64,000 bases of DNA from Yersinia entomophaga (GTDB lineage: Bacteria; Pseudomonadota; Gammaproteobacteria; Enterobacterales; Enterobacteriaceae). Below, piece after piece: positions 51,418 to 61,104 of the stretch. Within the stretch, counting starts at the first letter, position 1. Every line of letters begins with the position of its first letter. Under the pieces are notes generated by a model. It did no database searches, had not been told where the DNA came from, and saw only the letters and a list, made by a program, of their open reading frames with translations. The position numbers and the translations under genes were made by a program. The DNA is taken from contig NZ_CP010029.1 in assembly GCF_001656035.1 (NCBI RefSeq), positions 4,090,074 to 4,154,073 on the forward strand, read 5' to 3'.

Positions 51418-53652
51418 ATGAAAAGCACAGCAATAATCCGGGGCGGTAAAAATCGTTTAGCGCCGCGCCTTTTGTTTGTCATGATCGGCGCAGCCTTGGG
51501 CACGCTATCTGCGCCGCTAATGGCAGCCGATGAAACAGCGGTAGCAACCAAAGACGCCGCTAAGCCAGCTGCGGCAAAAGGTGGCGATACTATTACCGTC
51601 GTTGGCACGCAGGAAACTTTCCGCGCGGGCGGTAACGATCTGATTCCGACCTATCTGGACGGTCAGGTGGCGAACGGTGGCCGCATTGGTTTCCTCGGCC
51701 AGCAGGATGCTCGTAACGTTCCATTTAACGTTATCGGTTACACCTCTAAGCTGGTGGAAGATCAACAGGCACATACAATAGCTGAGGTCGTGAAAAATGA
51801 TGCCTCGGTACAAAATGTACGCGGTTTCGGTAATGCCTCACAAAACTATCGGATTCGTGGTTTTAATCTGGATGGTGATGATATTTCATTCGGCGGCCTG
51901 TTCGGCGTATTGCCGCGTCAGGTTGTTGACACCAGCATGATCGAACGCGTTGAAGTATTCAAAGGCCCAAACGTTTTTGTGAACGGTATTTCGCCGAGCG
52001 GTAGCGGCGTTGGCGGGATGATTAACCTTGAACCTAAACGCGCCGGTGATACGCCATTGACTCGCGTTAGTCTGGATTATACTTCCTCATCCAAAGTGGG
52101 CGGGGCGCTGGATGTGGGGCGTCGCTTTGGTGACAATGATCAGTTTGGCGTGCGTGTGAATATGCTGCATCGCGAAGGGGAGACGGCAATCCATGACCAG
52201 AAAGAGCGTACCACCGCACTTTCTACCGGCTTGGATTATCGTGGCGATCGCGCCCGTACTTCCATCGATGTGGGTTATCAGAAACAAACCGTACACGGCA
52301 TGCGTACCGATGTTGCGGTAGGCGCCGCGACCGTTATTCCTGAACCGCCGGCGGCGACTTTGAATTATGGTCAGCAGTGGGTTTATACCGACATGGCGAC
52401 CACCTTTGGTATGCTGCGCAGTGAATATGACCTAAGTCATAACTGGACCGTCTATGGTTCTGTTGGTGCCAGTCGTAACGAAGAAACCGGCCAGTATGGC
52501 TCACCTACACTGACGGATAACAACGGCAACGCGACTATTAGCCGCCTGTACGTGCCTTATACCTCGGATTCTATTGCCGCGTTAGGCGGGGTTCGCGGTC
52601 ATTTCGATACTGGTTTGGTCACGCATAAAGTGAATATTGGTTATGCGGCCAACTATCGTAAAGCGATGTCCGCCTGGAATATGTCCGACCCGGTAGAGAC
52701 CAATATCTATAATCCGGGCGTGATTCCATTCCCGCCGGCAACTTCAGGTAGTGCCAATCAGGATCCAACGCTTAACAGTCAGGTTCGCGCCAGCAGCATT
52801 TCCGTGTCTGATACCTTATCGGCACTGGATGATAAAGTGCAGCTGATGCTGGGGCTGCGTCGCCAGGAATTGGTGATTCGTAACTTTAGTAACGGTGTGC
52901 CGGACAGCGTCAATTCACAAGATGCGATGAAAGTGACCCCAATCTACGGCGTGTTGGTTAAGCCGTGGGAAAACGTATCTCTGTATGCAAACCACATTGA
53001 AGCGTTGTCTCCGGGGAAAGTTGCGCCCTGGTATACGGCAAACGCAGGTAATGTAACCGGCATTGTTCACTCTAAACAAAATGAAGTGGGCGTGAAATTT
53101 GATAACAAACGCTATGGAGGTACGTTAGCGCTGTTTGAAATTACCAAGCCGGCAGGTTCTATCGATCCTGTCACCAATACATACGCTCTCGGCGGCGAAC
53201 AACGTAACCGTGGTATTGAGCTGAATGTGTTCGGTGAACCCGTATTTGGCACTCGCCTGTTAGGTAGCGCGGTCTGGTTAGATCCTATTCTGACTCAAGC
53301 GCAGGATAGTAAGAATAACGGTAACTACGCGGTTGGCGTTGCTCGCTATCAATTGGTGTTCGGCGGCGAATATGATATTCAGTCGGTTGAGGGGTTAACG
53401 GCGACAGGCACCGTGACTCGTTCCGGCTCTCAGTATGCGAATGATGCCAATACCTTGAAAATCAAACCGTGGACTCGTCTGGATCTGGGTATGCGTTATA
53501 CCATGCCGTTAAAAGATACCAATCTAATCTGGCGTGCCAACCTAATGAACGTGACTAACGAACGTTATTGGGAATCTGTAGAAGATACGGGTACTTATAT
53601 TTATCAAGGCAATCCGCGCGAGCTGAAACTGTCTGTCTCGATGGATTTCTAA
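51418..53652 (+). CDS. fcuA: TonB-dependent siderophore receptor, ferrichrome type (FcuA-like)
   Basis: 744-residue outer-membrane receptor. The signal peptide covers residues 1 to about 36 (cleavage after APLMA), the TonB box is DTITVVG, the plug carries VRGFGNASQNYRIRGF and RVEVFKGPNVFVNG, and the beta-barrel ends in the typical aromatic LSVSMDF. Size, TonB box and the divergent fhuF neighbour fit the Yersinia ferrichrome receptor FcuA, though related hydroxamate receptors cannot be excluded. A Fur box lies about 78 bases upstream and a terminator follows at 53685. Confidence 0.8.
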   Translation: MKSTAIIRGGKNRLAPRLLFVMIGAALGTLSAPLMAADETAVATKDAAKPAAAKGGDTITVVGTQETFRAGGNDLIPTYLDGQVANGGRIGFLGQQDARNVPFNVIGYTSKLVEDQQAHTIAEVVKNDASVQNVRGFGNASQNYRIRGFNLDGDDISFGGLFGVLPRQVVDTSMIERVEVFKGPNVFVNGISPSGSGVGGMINLEPKRAGDTPLTRVSLDYTSSSKVGGALDVGRRFGDNDQFGVRVNMLHREGETAIHDQKERTTALSTGLDYRGDRARTSIDVGYQKQTVHGMRTDVAVGAATVIPEPPAATLNYGQQWVYTDMATTFGMLRSEYDLSHNWTVYGSVGASRNEETGQYGSPTLTDNNGNATISRLYVPYTSDSIAALGGVRGHFDTGLVTHKVNIGYAANYRKAMSAWNMSDPVETNIYNPGVIPFPPATSGSANQDPTLNSQVRASSISVSDTLSALDDKVQLMLGLRRQELVIRNFSNGVPDSVNSQDAMKVTPIYGVLVKPWENVSLYANHIEALSPGKVAPWYTANAGNVTGIVHSKQNEVGVKFDNKRYGGTLALFEITKPAGSIDPVTNTYALGGEQRNRGIELNVFGEPVFGTRLLGSAVWLDPILTQAQDSKNNGNYAVGVARYQLVFGGEYDIQSVEGLTATGTVTRSGSQYANDANTLKIKPWTRLDLGMRYTMPLKDTNLIWRANLMNVTNERYWESVEDTGTYIYQGNPRELKLSVSMDF

Positions 53653-53684
53653 TTAGCTTAGGCTAATTAAACTCTCTGTCACTG

Positions 53685-53719
53685 TCCCGCCGTTGGGTTG
53701 CTAACAGCGGGATTTTTTT
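53685..53719 (+). terminator. Terminator of the receptor gene
   Basis: TCCCGC and GCGGGA pair (53685-53690 with 53707-53712) followed by TTTTTTT. A small perfect palindrome AATTAGC/GCTAATT sits upstream at 53651-53668. Confidence 0.8.
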
Positions 53720-54146
53720 AATCGATAATAGCTCGTTTACCGATATTCTGCGCCAAACGCAGCAGATAACCGTCCGCATCTTGCACTAAACATTGTCGCT
53801 GGGCGATTTCGATTTCATTGGCACGATACCAAACGTCGGCACAGGGCTGAAACACCGGGCAGTTGACCTGCTGCAGGCGCGTCAGAATCGGGGCGACCTC
53901 AGTCACTTCAATCTGGAAAGTCACGCCATTACCCAATGTCTTACCGAAAGGTGCCGTCAGCCAATGATCATCATCTCCCTGATACTGCTCCAGCATAATT
54001 TGCGCACCTTCGCGAACCAGATAGATAAAGCCTTGTTCTGGTCGGTCGTATCTGATGCTGAAACCAATTATTTCACACCAAAAATAAATGCTTTTCTTGA
54101 TGTCGCGCACCACTATTTCGGGAGCCAACGTCGCCCAATTTTCCAT
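53718..54146 (-). CDS. VOC-superfamily protein (glyoxalase/bleomycin-resistance type)
   Basis: 142 residues with the two beta-alpha-beta-beta-beta modules of the vicinal oxygen chelate fold: LAPEIVVRDIKKSIYFWCEIIGFSIRYDRPEQGFIYLVREGAQIML and, in the second half, FQIEVTEVAPILTRLQQVNCPV and LVQDADGYLLRLAQNIG. The sequence resembles bleomycin-binding-like proteins. GAGGT precedes ATG 54146. The stop lies in the terminator of the convergent receptor gene. Substrate unknown. Confidence 0.8.
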   Translation of the reverse strand: MENWATLAPEIVVRDIKKSIYFWCEIIGFSIRYDRPEQGFIYLVREGAQIMLEQYQGDDDHWLTAPFGKTLGNGVTFQIEVTEVAPILTRLQQVNCPVFQPCADVWYRANEIEIAQRQCLVQDADGYLLRLAQNIGKRAIID

Positions 54147-54308
54147 TTTCTGTTGTTACCTCAGTGAATAGCGGGAACAGACAGAATAGGGGAGAGAGGG
54201 CCATTCGCCAATACAAGGAGGGGAAAGTTGTGTTGTGAGTAGGATGAATCGTGAGGAAGAGAGTGTTCAGGCAGCCGATCAGGGAATAACTAACCGGCTG
54301 CGGAGGAG

Positions 54309-54878
54309 CTAGGCCATGTTATACAGGTGCTCGTATAGAATATTAAAGCCGATGCCGATAAGAATAACGCCACCGATAATTTCGGCTCTCTTGCCTAACA
54401 GTGGGCCAATATAGCGGCCAATCAGCATACCGAGCGTTGCCATTATCATGGTGGCCATACCGATAGCCATGGCGGTATGCAGGATATTGACCTGTAAGAA
54501 TGCCAGACCTACACCGATGGCCATTGCGTCCAGGCTGGTGGCAATGGCGGTCATCACCAAAACCCAAAAGCCGTGACGCCTAACCTGCGCTTCGTCCGCA
54601 GAAGGCCCTTTACAGCCTTCGACAATCATTCGGCAACCTAAGATAAACAGCAGGCTAAAGGCTACCCAGTGATCCCACTCCATAATGTATTGGCTGGCAA
54701 ATAAGCCGATGCTCCAGCCGATTAATGGCGTAATAGCTTCAATCACGCCGAAAATTAATCCGGTGCGAACGGCTTCACGAAAACGGGGTTTATACAGAGT
54801 GGCACCTTTGCCAATTGAGGCCGCGAATGCGTCCATTGACATGCCAAAAGCCAGAATAAGGGTTGCTGATAGATTCAT
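54309..54878 (-). CDS. mntP: Manganese exporter MntP
   Basis: 189-residue inner-membrane protein with six hydrophobic segments and the duplicated acidic signature: [12 protein letters not shown] in the first helix and [15 protein letters not shown] in the fourth, the Asp residues thought to bind Mn2+. It exports surplus manganese. ATG 54878 gives the standard MntP length; the 13 extra codons upstream belong to the leader. A yybP-ykoY riboswitch precedes it on the minus strand, as in E. coli. Confidence 0.93.
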   Translation of the reverse strand: MNLSATLILAFGMSMDAFAASIGKGATLYKPRFREAVRTGLIFGVIEAITPLIGWSIGLFASQYIMEWDHWVAFSLLFILGCRMIVEGCKGPSADEAQVRRHGFWVLVMTAIATSLDAMAIGVGLAFLQVNILHTAMAIGMATMIMATLGMLIGRYIGPLLGKRAEIIGGVILIGIGFNILYEHLYNMA

Positions 54879-54940
54879 GGTAAATAGTCTCGGCCGGGTG
54901 GCTCCATATACACGCAACCCACCCCCAACCTACGACGGAG

Positions 54941-55090
54941 TTACGTGTCTATGGTCTCGCCAACCTTACCTGGCTGCCCGCACCACGTTTCGATGAATGA
55001 AACGAGTATGTTGATACGGGCGTTTCTGAAAAGCGATGTAATGCAGGATTACATGCGTCAGAAACCGGCTACTCCCCAATGAACGGCGCA
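54941..55090 (-). promoter_or_regulatory. yybP-ykoY manganese riboswitch of mntP
   Basis: The minus-strand leader contains the conserved GGGGAGTAGCC near its 5' end and AGCCAGGTAAGGTTGGCGAGACC near its 3' end, the two halves of the Mn2+-sensing yybP-ykoY aptamer, with paired arms (TTTCTGACGCATGTAAT against ATTACATCGCTTTTCAGAAA) between. In E. coli this element activates mntP when Mn2+ is high, so the same control is expected here. Exact ends are approximate. Confidence 0.9.
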
Positions 55091-55304
55091 ACCTTATCAT
55101 ATTATTTTGACATCGGACAACTATAAAAAAATAATAGCGATCGAGTTGATAATGATATTTATTCTTGTTATCAACTTCAGCGCTAAATCAGATGATATAA
55201 GCAGCAATAATAATGTGGACTTAAAGCGGAAATATATTTTTGTTGTTGGCAAATTAAGCATTCTGCGGAAATTTTAATCTGCCATTAGGTTCGAGGAAAT
55301 ATTT

Positions 55305-55766
55305 TCAACCTTGATTTTCAAGGAAAAAGTTATAAATTTTTTCTAGGTCATCCAAATGTGTCACTTGAATCAGTAACCTACGCTTTTCTAACTCGATAAC
55401 TAGAATGCCATCTTCAGATAAATTCATAGTCTTTATCCGGTTATATTCTATAAAAGCGTTAGCGTAGAAGAATCCGGTGGGTTTAAACAATAATTTAGGC
55501 CAACGGATATAAGATATATACAGAGCGACTAAAGCCAAACCAAACAATAAATAAGTGGTGAGTGGGGCGCCGTCGGACATCACATTATTATAAATAAGAA
55601 TGGCAATTAACCCGACAAAGATCAGGCAGTCGAGTTTATTTTTACGTTTTAGGCGGATGGCCAATAACGTTTTTCCCTTCAACGTCTTCATGATGAATTC
55701 GTCGTAAATAGCGTAGATAAGCAATAGGGTAATAAAGACAACCAAGACAATATCGGTAACCGACAT
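55305..55766 (-). CDS. yobD: UPF0266 membrane protein YobD
   Basis: 153-residue protein with several membrane helices ([56 protein letters not shown]) and a soluble C-terminal part ([29 protein letters not shown]). These features and the position between mntP and manZ match YobD of E. coli. AGGAG lies before ATG 55766. Function unknown. Confidence 0.87.
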   Translation of the reverse strand: MSVTDIVLVVFITLLLIYAIYDEFIMKTLKGKTLLAIRLKRKNKLDCLIFVGLIAILIYNNVMSDGAPLTTYLLFGLALVALYISYIRWPKLLFKPTGFFYANAFIEYNRIKTMNLSEDGILVIELEKRRLLIQVTHLDDLEKIYNFFLENQG

Positions 55767-55838
55767 GCGTTTACTCCTGAAAAAACAACCGGGGGCTAGC
55801 CCCCGGTTTGATACAGATATACAGACAGTGCGCGGAAA

Positions 55839-56687
55839 TTACGGTGCCAGGAAACCAATCCAGTAGCCGAAGATACCGATGGCGAAGAAGCCCATAATAA
55901 TCCACAGGGCGTTAACTTTACGGCGTAACAGCCACATACAGCCGAAGGTTAACAGTAGCGGTACCAGCCCCGGCATCAACTGATCCAGAATGGTTTGTAC
56001 CGTCGTGATAGTGGTTTCACCGGCCTGGTTGGTAATACGGGATACCACCACCGGAATATCAACGTGCGTCCACTTGTTAACCAAGGCCCCCATAACAAAC
56101 AGGCCGAGAATTGACGCCCCCTCGGTCAGTTTTTGCAGGAAGCCGCCGCCCATATCGTTAACGATATTGACCCCTTTCTTATAACCGTAGGCCACGCCGT
56201 AATAACGGGTTAGCAGGCGAACCAGGTTAAACAGCACGAAGAACAGGATCGGCCCGAGCAAACTGCCGCTCAAGGCGATACCGGCCCCCAGCGCCGCGAA
56301 TACCGGACGTACGGTGCCCCAGAAGATCGGGTCACCCACACCGGCCAGAGGCCCCATTAAACCGACTTTGATACCGTTAATCGCTGCATCGTCAATCGGT
56401 GCGCCGTTAGCCCGTTGTTCTTCCATTGCCATGGTAACGCCCAGTACCGGCGCGGCCACGTAAGGGTGGGTGTTGAAGAACTCCAAATGGCGTTTAATTG
56501 CCTGCTTGCGCTCATCGTTATTCTCTGGATACAGACGACGGATCACCGGCACCATAGAGAAGCAGAAGCCCAGCGCCTGCATACGTTCGAAGTTCCATGA
56601 CCCTTGGAAAAGGTTAGAGCGTAAAAACACACCGCGAATGTCGCTGGCCGTGAGTTTCTTTTCACCAGTAGTTGTTGTATCAACCAT
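55839..56687 (-). CDS. manZ: PTS mannose transporter subunit IID (ManZ)
   Basis: 282-residue membrane component of the mannose/glucose/glucosamine PTS. It begins MVDTTTTGEKKLTASDIRGV and carries the near-invariant SNLFQGSWNFERMQALGFCF, GLMGPLAGVGDPIFWGT and DMGGGFLQKLTEGASILGLF. ATG 56687 follows AAGGTGAG; a GTG three codons upstream is also in frame. Last gene of manXYZ; the gap from manY is 15 bases. Confidence 0.94.
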   Translation of the reverse strand: MVDTTTTGEKKLTASDIRGVFLRSNLFQGSWNFERMQALGFCFSMVPVIRRLYPENNDERKQAIKRHLEFFNTHPYVAAPVLGVTMAMEEQRANGAPIDDAAINGIKVGLMGPLAGVGDPIFWGTVRPVFAALGAGIALSGSLLGPILFFVLFNLVRLLTRYYGVAYGYKKGVNIVNDMGGGFLQKLTEGASILGLFVMGALVNKWTHVDIPVVVSRITNQAGETTITTVQTILDQLMPGLVPLLLTFGCMWLLRRKVNALWIIMGFFAIGIFGYWIGFLAP

Positions 56688-56702
56688 TTCTCTCACCTTC
56701 GC

Positions 56703-57506
56703 TTAGTCTAATTCGTTATCGAGATCGTTATTGGCAGGAGCCGGACCAGACTGCACAACCTGAGATTTGTTGTATTTCGGGCTGAGCTGAATGTAGAGAA
56801 CGGCCATGACGACACCAATCACACCCAAAGCAACAAGGTTGAAGTTGGTGAAGGCTGCGGTAACGAAACCTAAATAGAAGAACGGCATCAAGTAGCCAGC
56901 ACGCATCATGTTGATAACCATGGCGTAACCGACCACGACGATCATACCCCCTGCGATATTCAGACCGTTGGTAACGACTTCTGGGATAGAGTTAAGCAGT
57001 GACTGAACTTCCGATGTCCCGACGGAAAGGGCAACGATCAGTGCAGGAATAGCAATACGCATGGCCTGTAAGAACAGGGCAGAGACGTGTAGCCAGGTAA
57101 TGGCTCGCAGACTACCGCGCTCCGCCGCACTGTCTGCCGCGTGCTGGAAAGCCACGGTAACGGTACGAACGATGATGGTCAGCACTTGACCGGCGGCGGC
57201 CAGCGGGATCGCCAGTGCAATACCGGCCCCGATGCTTTGACCACCGGCGATAACCAGAATGGTAGAAATGATGGATGCCAGAGCAGCATCAGGGGCAACG
57301 GCGGCGCCGATGTTCATCCAGCCCAGAGCGATCATTTCCAACGTACCACCGATGATAATACCGGTTTTCATATCACCTAAAACGATACCGATTAAGGTAC
57401 AGGCGACGAGGGGACGGTGAAATTGGAACTCATCCAGAATGGAACCCATCCCGGCGATACAGGCAACGATAAATATCAGCACAATCTGAAGAGTTGTGAT
57501 CTCCAT
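56703..57506 (-). CDS. manY: PTS mannose transporter subunit IIC (ManY)
   Basis: 267-residue membrane channel of the mannose PTS, with IIC motifs IGIVLGDMKTGIIIGGTLEMIALGWMNIGAAVAPDAALAS and long hydrophobic helices to the end, then a polar tail with NNDLDNELD. It forms the sugar channel together with ManZ. AGGAG precedes ATG 57506. It lies 94 bases downstream of manX in the same operon. Confidence 0.94.
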   Translation of the reverse strand: MEITTLQIVLIFIVACIAGMGSILDEFQFHRPLVACTLIGIVLGDMKTGIIIGGTLEMIALGWMNIGAAVAPDAALASIISTILVIAGGQSIGAGIALAIPLAAAGQVLTIIVRTVTVAFQHAADSAAERGSLRAITWLHVSALFLQAMRIAIPALIVALSVGTSEVQSLLNSIPEVVTNGLNIAGGMIVVVGYAMVINMMRAGYLMPFFYLGFVTAAFTNFNLVALGVIGVVMAVLYIQLSPKYNKSQVVQSGPAPANNDLDNELD

Positions 57507-57600
57507 TGTACTTCTCCTATGACTAAAAAAAGCTGAGTAAAATAACCCTGTTCAAACAGAACCGGACATAACCTTTCTGTGTAGTTATTTATAGAGCTAA

Positions 57601-58572
57601 TTAGTTAAGTTTTGCGATCAGATCCATCATTTTTAAGCGACTATCCGAAGACACTTTTCGTACTTCCAGTTCGATCCCGCGTTCATTTAATTTCTTAAAT
57701 GCTTCGACATCTTTCTCATCAACGGAAACCGCGTTGTTGACCTGGGTTTTACCCTGACGGAACGCCATACCACCAATGTTGACTGATTTAATATCCACGC
57801 CGCCTTCTACCAGGCGCAGGACGTCGTTTGGATTGGTGAATAACAGCATGACCCGATCTTTGGCATATTTAGGGTTGTTGTATACGCGAATGGCTTTTTC
57901 CACATCGACGACGTGGGCCGTTACGCCGGGAGGAGCAACCTGAGTCAGTAGGGTCTTACGCATATGGTCGGCAGCAACTTCATCACTGACAACAATAATA
58001 CGATTGACGTTGGTTTCTTTGGTCCAGCGAGTAGCGACCTGGCCGTGAATCAGACGGTCATCGATACGCGCCAAACCGATCTTCATATGGTCATCGGGAC
58101 CCAAAGGTGCAGCGGGCGCGGACGGCGCTTTGGCTGCGGGAGCTGGTTGCTGCGTCTCGGGCTTATCACTCGTATCTGGCGTTTTTAAGGCTTTTACACC
58201 AGTGCGACCGGTTTCCACCGCGATACTGACCAGTTCGGCGAAGGATGGATTATCATCACGCGCCATAAAGGTTTCTACCAGCATCGGAATGTTAACCCCG
58301 GTGACGACCTCATAGTTTTCTTTATCAACAACGATACGGCTGGCGGCATTAAAGGGACTGCCTCCCCAGGTATCGACCAGGAACAAGACACCTTTCGTGG
58401 TATCCAGACCTGCCAATTTCCCTGTGTACTTCTCAATAAGCGTTTCGGCATTTTCACCGGGTACGAAATCGATATACGCGACGTTTTCTTGCTCGCCTAG
58501 GATCATTTCCGCAGTACGCAGTAGCTGTTCAGCCGCTGCCCCGTGTGTGCCGATGATAATAGCTATACTCAC
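57601..58572 (-). CDS. manX: PTS mannose transporter subunits IIAB (ManX)
   Basis: 323-residue cytoplasmic protein with fused IIA and IIB domains. IIA (about 1-130) has the phosphoacceptor His10 in IIGTHGAAAEQ; a Pro/Ala-rich hinge (APAAKAPSAPAAP) follows; IIB (from about 160) has the phosphoacceptor His in RIDDRLIHGQVATRW. It passes phosphate from HPr to the sugar. The start is GTG 58572, with GAGGGGG upstream. A CRP-like site lies in the leader, fitting known cAMP-CRP activation of manXYZ. Confidence 0.94.
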   Translation of the reverse strand: MSIAIIIGTHGAAAEQLLRTAEMILGEQENVAYIDFVPGENAETLIEKYTGKLAGLDTTKGVLFLVDTWGGSPFNAASRIVVDKENYEVVTGVNIPMLVETFMARDDNPSFAELVSIAVETGRTGVKALKTPDTSDKPETQQPAPAAKAPSAPAAPLGPDDHMKIGLARIDDRLIHGQVATRWTKETNVNRIIVVSDEVAADHMRKTLLTQVAPPGVTAHVVDVEKAIRVYNNPKYAKDRVMLLFTNPNDVLRLVEGGVDIKSVNIGGMAFRQGKTQVNNAVSVDEKDVEAFKKLNERGIELEVRKVSSDSRLKMMDLIAKLN

Positions 58573-59175
58573 TCGCTACCCCCTCAGTTAACTCAAGATT
58601 GAGTTCTGGCACGTCATGAAAGTTGGTTTACTACCAGCGCGTCCCTGCGGTACATATTGAATCTATTATGATAGTCGTAATCACTACGACCCGCCGACGA
58701 TTTGTCCTTTATCCCCATGAATCGATTCAGGTCATGGGCACAATGCCGCTGGCTGGTATTTATTTTAGTCAGTGAAAAAATAATTTATGTGACGTTGCTC
58801 ATTTATTGGGACATGTTATGAATAGATTTAGTCTGGTTGGATAATTAAACAGCACTGATGTGACAAAGAGTGTTGGAAGGTTAATAATTCCCGCTATGAC
58901 ATTAAAAAGATTCCTGATAAAGTTAAGTTCATTTTTATTTGTAAGGAGTTAAGGGCCTCAGCTCTCCCTATGGACTGTCACCGAAGTTACTGCTTTGAAG
59001 AAGGTTATCCCCCGCCTGCGGGTAAAAATCAGGTTATTCGATCGCGTATTTATCTATCGCTCATCTTCGTACAATCTTTCACTGAATTCCGACGTGTAAT
59101 CGGTTTGCGGCGTTTTGTCGTGCCTGTTAAATCACGTCTGTCCCGTCAGTCATGTTCTAATTTTTGGAGTCTTGC
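58573..59175. other. Divergent intergenic region between manX and yoaE
   Basis: About 600 bases that must hold the promoters of manXYZ and yoaE. Besides the CRP-like site at 58786 there is a weaker one near 58859 (TGTGACAAAGAGTGTT). A 72-codon plus-strand frame at 58970 has no ribosome binding site or known content and is not considered a gene. Confidence 0.55.
58786..58803. promoter_or_regulatory. CRP-site candidate upstream of manXYZ
   Basis: TGTGACGTTGCTCATT has the TGTGA half followed by six bases and TCATT, close to the CRP consensus TGTGA-N6-TCACA. It is about 215 bases before the manX start, so the assignment to manX is tentative. Confidence 0.45.
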
Positions 59176-60717
59176 ATGGAATTTCTAATGGACCCCTCGA
59201 TTTGGGCAGGGTTACTTACGCTGGTCGTGTTGGAAATTGTACTGGGTATCGATAACTTGGTGTTTATCGCCATTCTGGCCGACAAACTGCCGCCTAAACA
59301 GCGAGACAAGGCCCGAATTATCGGCCTGGCGCTGGCGCTGATTATGCGTTTGGGACTGCTGTCGGTGATTTCATGGATGGTTACCCTCACCACCCCGTTG
59401 TTTAGCGTCGCCAGTTTCAGTTTCTCCGGACGGGATTTAATCCTGTTGGTCGGCGGGCTGTTCCTGTTGTTTAAAGCCACCACTGAGCTACACGAACGGC
59501 TGGAAGGTAATCAGCATGATGGCAATGCTAACCGAGGCTACGCCAGTTTTTGGGCGGTAGTCGCGCAAATTGTGGTGCTGGATGCGGTGTTCTCGCTCGA
59601 TGCGGTGATTACCGCCGTCGGCATGGTGAACGATTTACCGGTCATGATGACCGCAGTGATCATTGCGATGGGCGTCATGTTGCTGGCCTCTAAAGCGTTA
59701 ACTAACTTCGTTAACGCCCATCCTACGGTGGTGGTGCTGTGCCTTAGCTTCCTGTTAATGATCGGCTTAAGTCTGATCGCGGAAGGTTTCGGTTTCCATA
59801 TTCCGAAAGGTTATCTGTACGCGGCCATTGGTTTCTCTATCCTGATTGAGCTGTTTAACCAGATTGCGCGCCGTAACTTTATCAAAAATGAATCCCGGTT
59901 GCCGCGACGCCAGCGTACCGCCGAGGCGATTATTCGCTTGATGGGCGGACGTAATCAGGAGCAAGAGCAGGGCAATGCGCCTCAAAATGCGCCCGTTGAA
60001 GCTTTTGCGGAAGAAGAGCGCTATATGATTAGCGGTGTGCTGACGCTGGCTTCCCGCTCATTGCGCAGCATTATGACGCCGCGCACCGAAATCAGCTGGG
60101 TTGATTGCCATCGCTCCAAAGATGAGATTCGGATGCAGTTGTTGGATACGCCGCATAGCTTGTTCCCGGTGTGCCGTGACTCGCTGGATCAGATTATCGG
60201 CGTGGTGCGAGCTAAAGATCTGCTGGTGGCCATTGAGCAAGGCCAGTCTATCTGCGAATTTGCGGCGGCAACGCCACCCATCGTGGTGCCAGATACCATG
60301 GATGTCATCAATCTGTTGGCGGTGTTGCGTAAAGCCAAAGGGCGTCTGGTGGTAGTCAATGATGAATTCGGTGTGGTTCAGGGGCTGGTAACGCCGCTGG
60401 ACGTGCTGGAAGCTATCGCCGGTGAATTCCCTGACGAAGATGAAACCCCGGATATCATCACCGACGGGGATGGCTGGCTGGTGAAGGGCGGTGCAGATTT
60501 GCACTCGCTGGAGCAAGCGCTGAACTGTCAGGAACTGGTTAGCCCGACGGAGGACTACGCATCGCTGGCGGGGATGTTACTTTCTCACTCCGGCCACATG
60601 CCATCTGCCGGAGATGTGATTGAACTGCATCAACTGCGTTTCCAAATCATTGACGTGACCGATTACCGTATTGAATTAGTTCGTATCGATAAAATCGAAC
60701 CTTCAGACGACGAATAA
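59176..60717 (+). CDS. yoaE: TerC-family membrane protein with CBS and CorC domains (YoaE)
   Basis: 513-residue protein: TerC domain with about seven membrane helices in residues 1-240 ([22 protein letters not shown] and [20 protein letters not shown] carry the conserved Asp-rich signatures), a CBS pair at about 300-420, and a C-terminal CorC_HlyC domain (from about 425, [20 protein letters not shown]). ATG 59176 matches E. coli Yoa[13 protein letters not shown], and has TTTTTGGAG upstream. TerC proteins have been linked to metal homeostasis and metalation of exported proteins. A terminator follows at 60749. Confidence 0.92.
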   Translation: MEFLMDPSIWAGLLTLVVLEIVLGIDNLVFIAILADKLPPKQRDKARIIGLALALIMRLGLLSVISWMVTLTTPLFSVASFSFSGRDLILLVGGLFLLFKATTELHERLEGNQHDGNANRGYASFWAVVAQIVVLDAVFSLDAVITAVGMVNDLPVMMTAVIIAMGVMLLASKALTNFVNAHPTVVVLCLSFLLMIGLSLIAEGFGFHIPKGYLYAAIGFSILIELFNQIARRNFIKNESRLPRRQRTAEAIIRLMGGRNQEQEQGNAPQNAPVEAFAEEERYMISGVLTLASRSLRSIMTPRTEISWVDCHRSKDEIRMQLLDTPHSLFPVCRDSLDQIIGVVRAKDLLVAIEQGQSICEFAAATPPIVVPDTMDVINLLAVLRKAKGRLVVVNDEFGVVQGLVTPLDVLEAIAGEFPDEDETPDIITDGDGWLVKGGADLHSLEQALNCQELVSPTEDYASLAGMLLSHSGHMPSAGDVIELHQLRFQIIDVTDYRIELVRIDKIEPSDDE

Positions 60718-60748
60718 GCGCAGATTTTCGGTTAACCAGTTATACCCT

Positions 60749-60773
60749 AAGGGAGCCAATCGGCTCCCTTTTA
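60749..60773 (+). terminator. Terminator of yoaE
   Basis: AAGGGAGCC (60749-60757) pairs with GGCTCCCTT (60762-60770) around AATC and runs into TTTT. Confidence 0.85.
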
Positions 60774-61104
60774 ACAATCCAGCCTCCTCCTGCTATCTCG
60801 GCTTCTGAGGGGGCAATGCACTGACGTCAGCCGTATTTCTTAGCGCGCGAATAATGCGCTGACCATTGAAACGCTAAATTAGACGGCGAAATAACGCTGC
60901 GATAAACCGGATGCTGTTTAAACGGACGAGACTTTCATGGAGAGAAATATACGAGTTTACGTGAGTTGATAGACCAAGAAATGTGTCTGATCTCCGGCGG
61001 TAATATGGGCAGCGGGAATTTACAGGCCGCAGCGAGTGTGAATACCAATCATTCAGTGAATTAATTTCTGCTGGAGTGGACCCTCTATCGATATGAATGA
61101 AACA
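60774..61104. other. Intergenic region between yoaE and the IS element
   Basis: About 330 bases; apart from the double-glycine leader-like frame nothing is recognised. A minus-strand frame at 60874-61185 overlaps the IS end and carries no known motif. Confidence 0.5.
60957..61064 (+). pseudogene. Possible remnant of a double-glycine (microcin-like) peptide precursor
   Basis: Frame 60957-61064 reads xRELIDQEMCLISGG followed by NMGSGNLQAAASVNTNHSVN and a stop. RELxxxEMxxISGG is the typical leader of class II microcins and bacteriocins cleaved after GG by C39-peptidase ABC transporters. The codon before R-E-L is TTA, one base from TTG, and there is no in-frame standard start upstream except within the leader, although GGAGAG lies at 60939-60944. 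No transporter, immunity gene or long mature peptide is present, and an IS begins about 45 bases downstream, so it looks like a decayed fragment or a coincidence. Confidence 0.35.

Noticed and set aside
58970..59188. 72-codon plus-strand frame before yoaE
   Set aside because: Overlaps the yoaE start in another frame and has no ribosome binding site or known motif.
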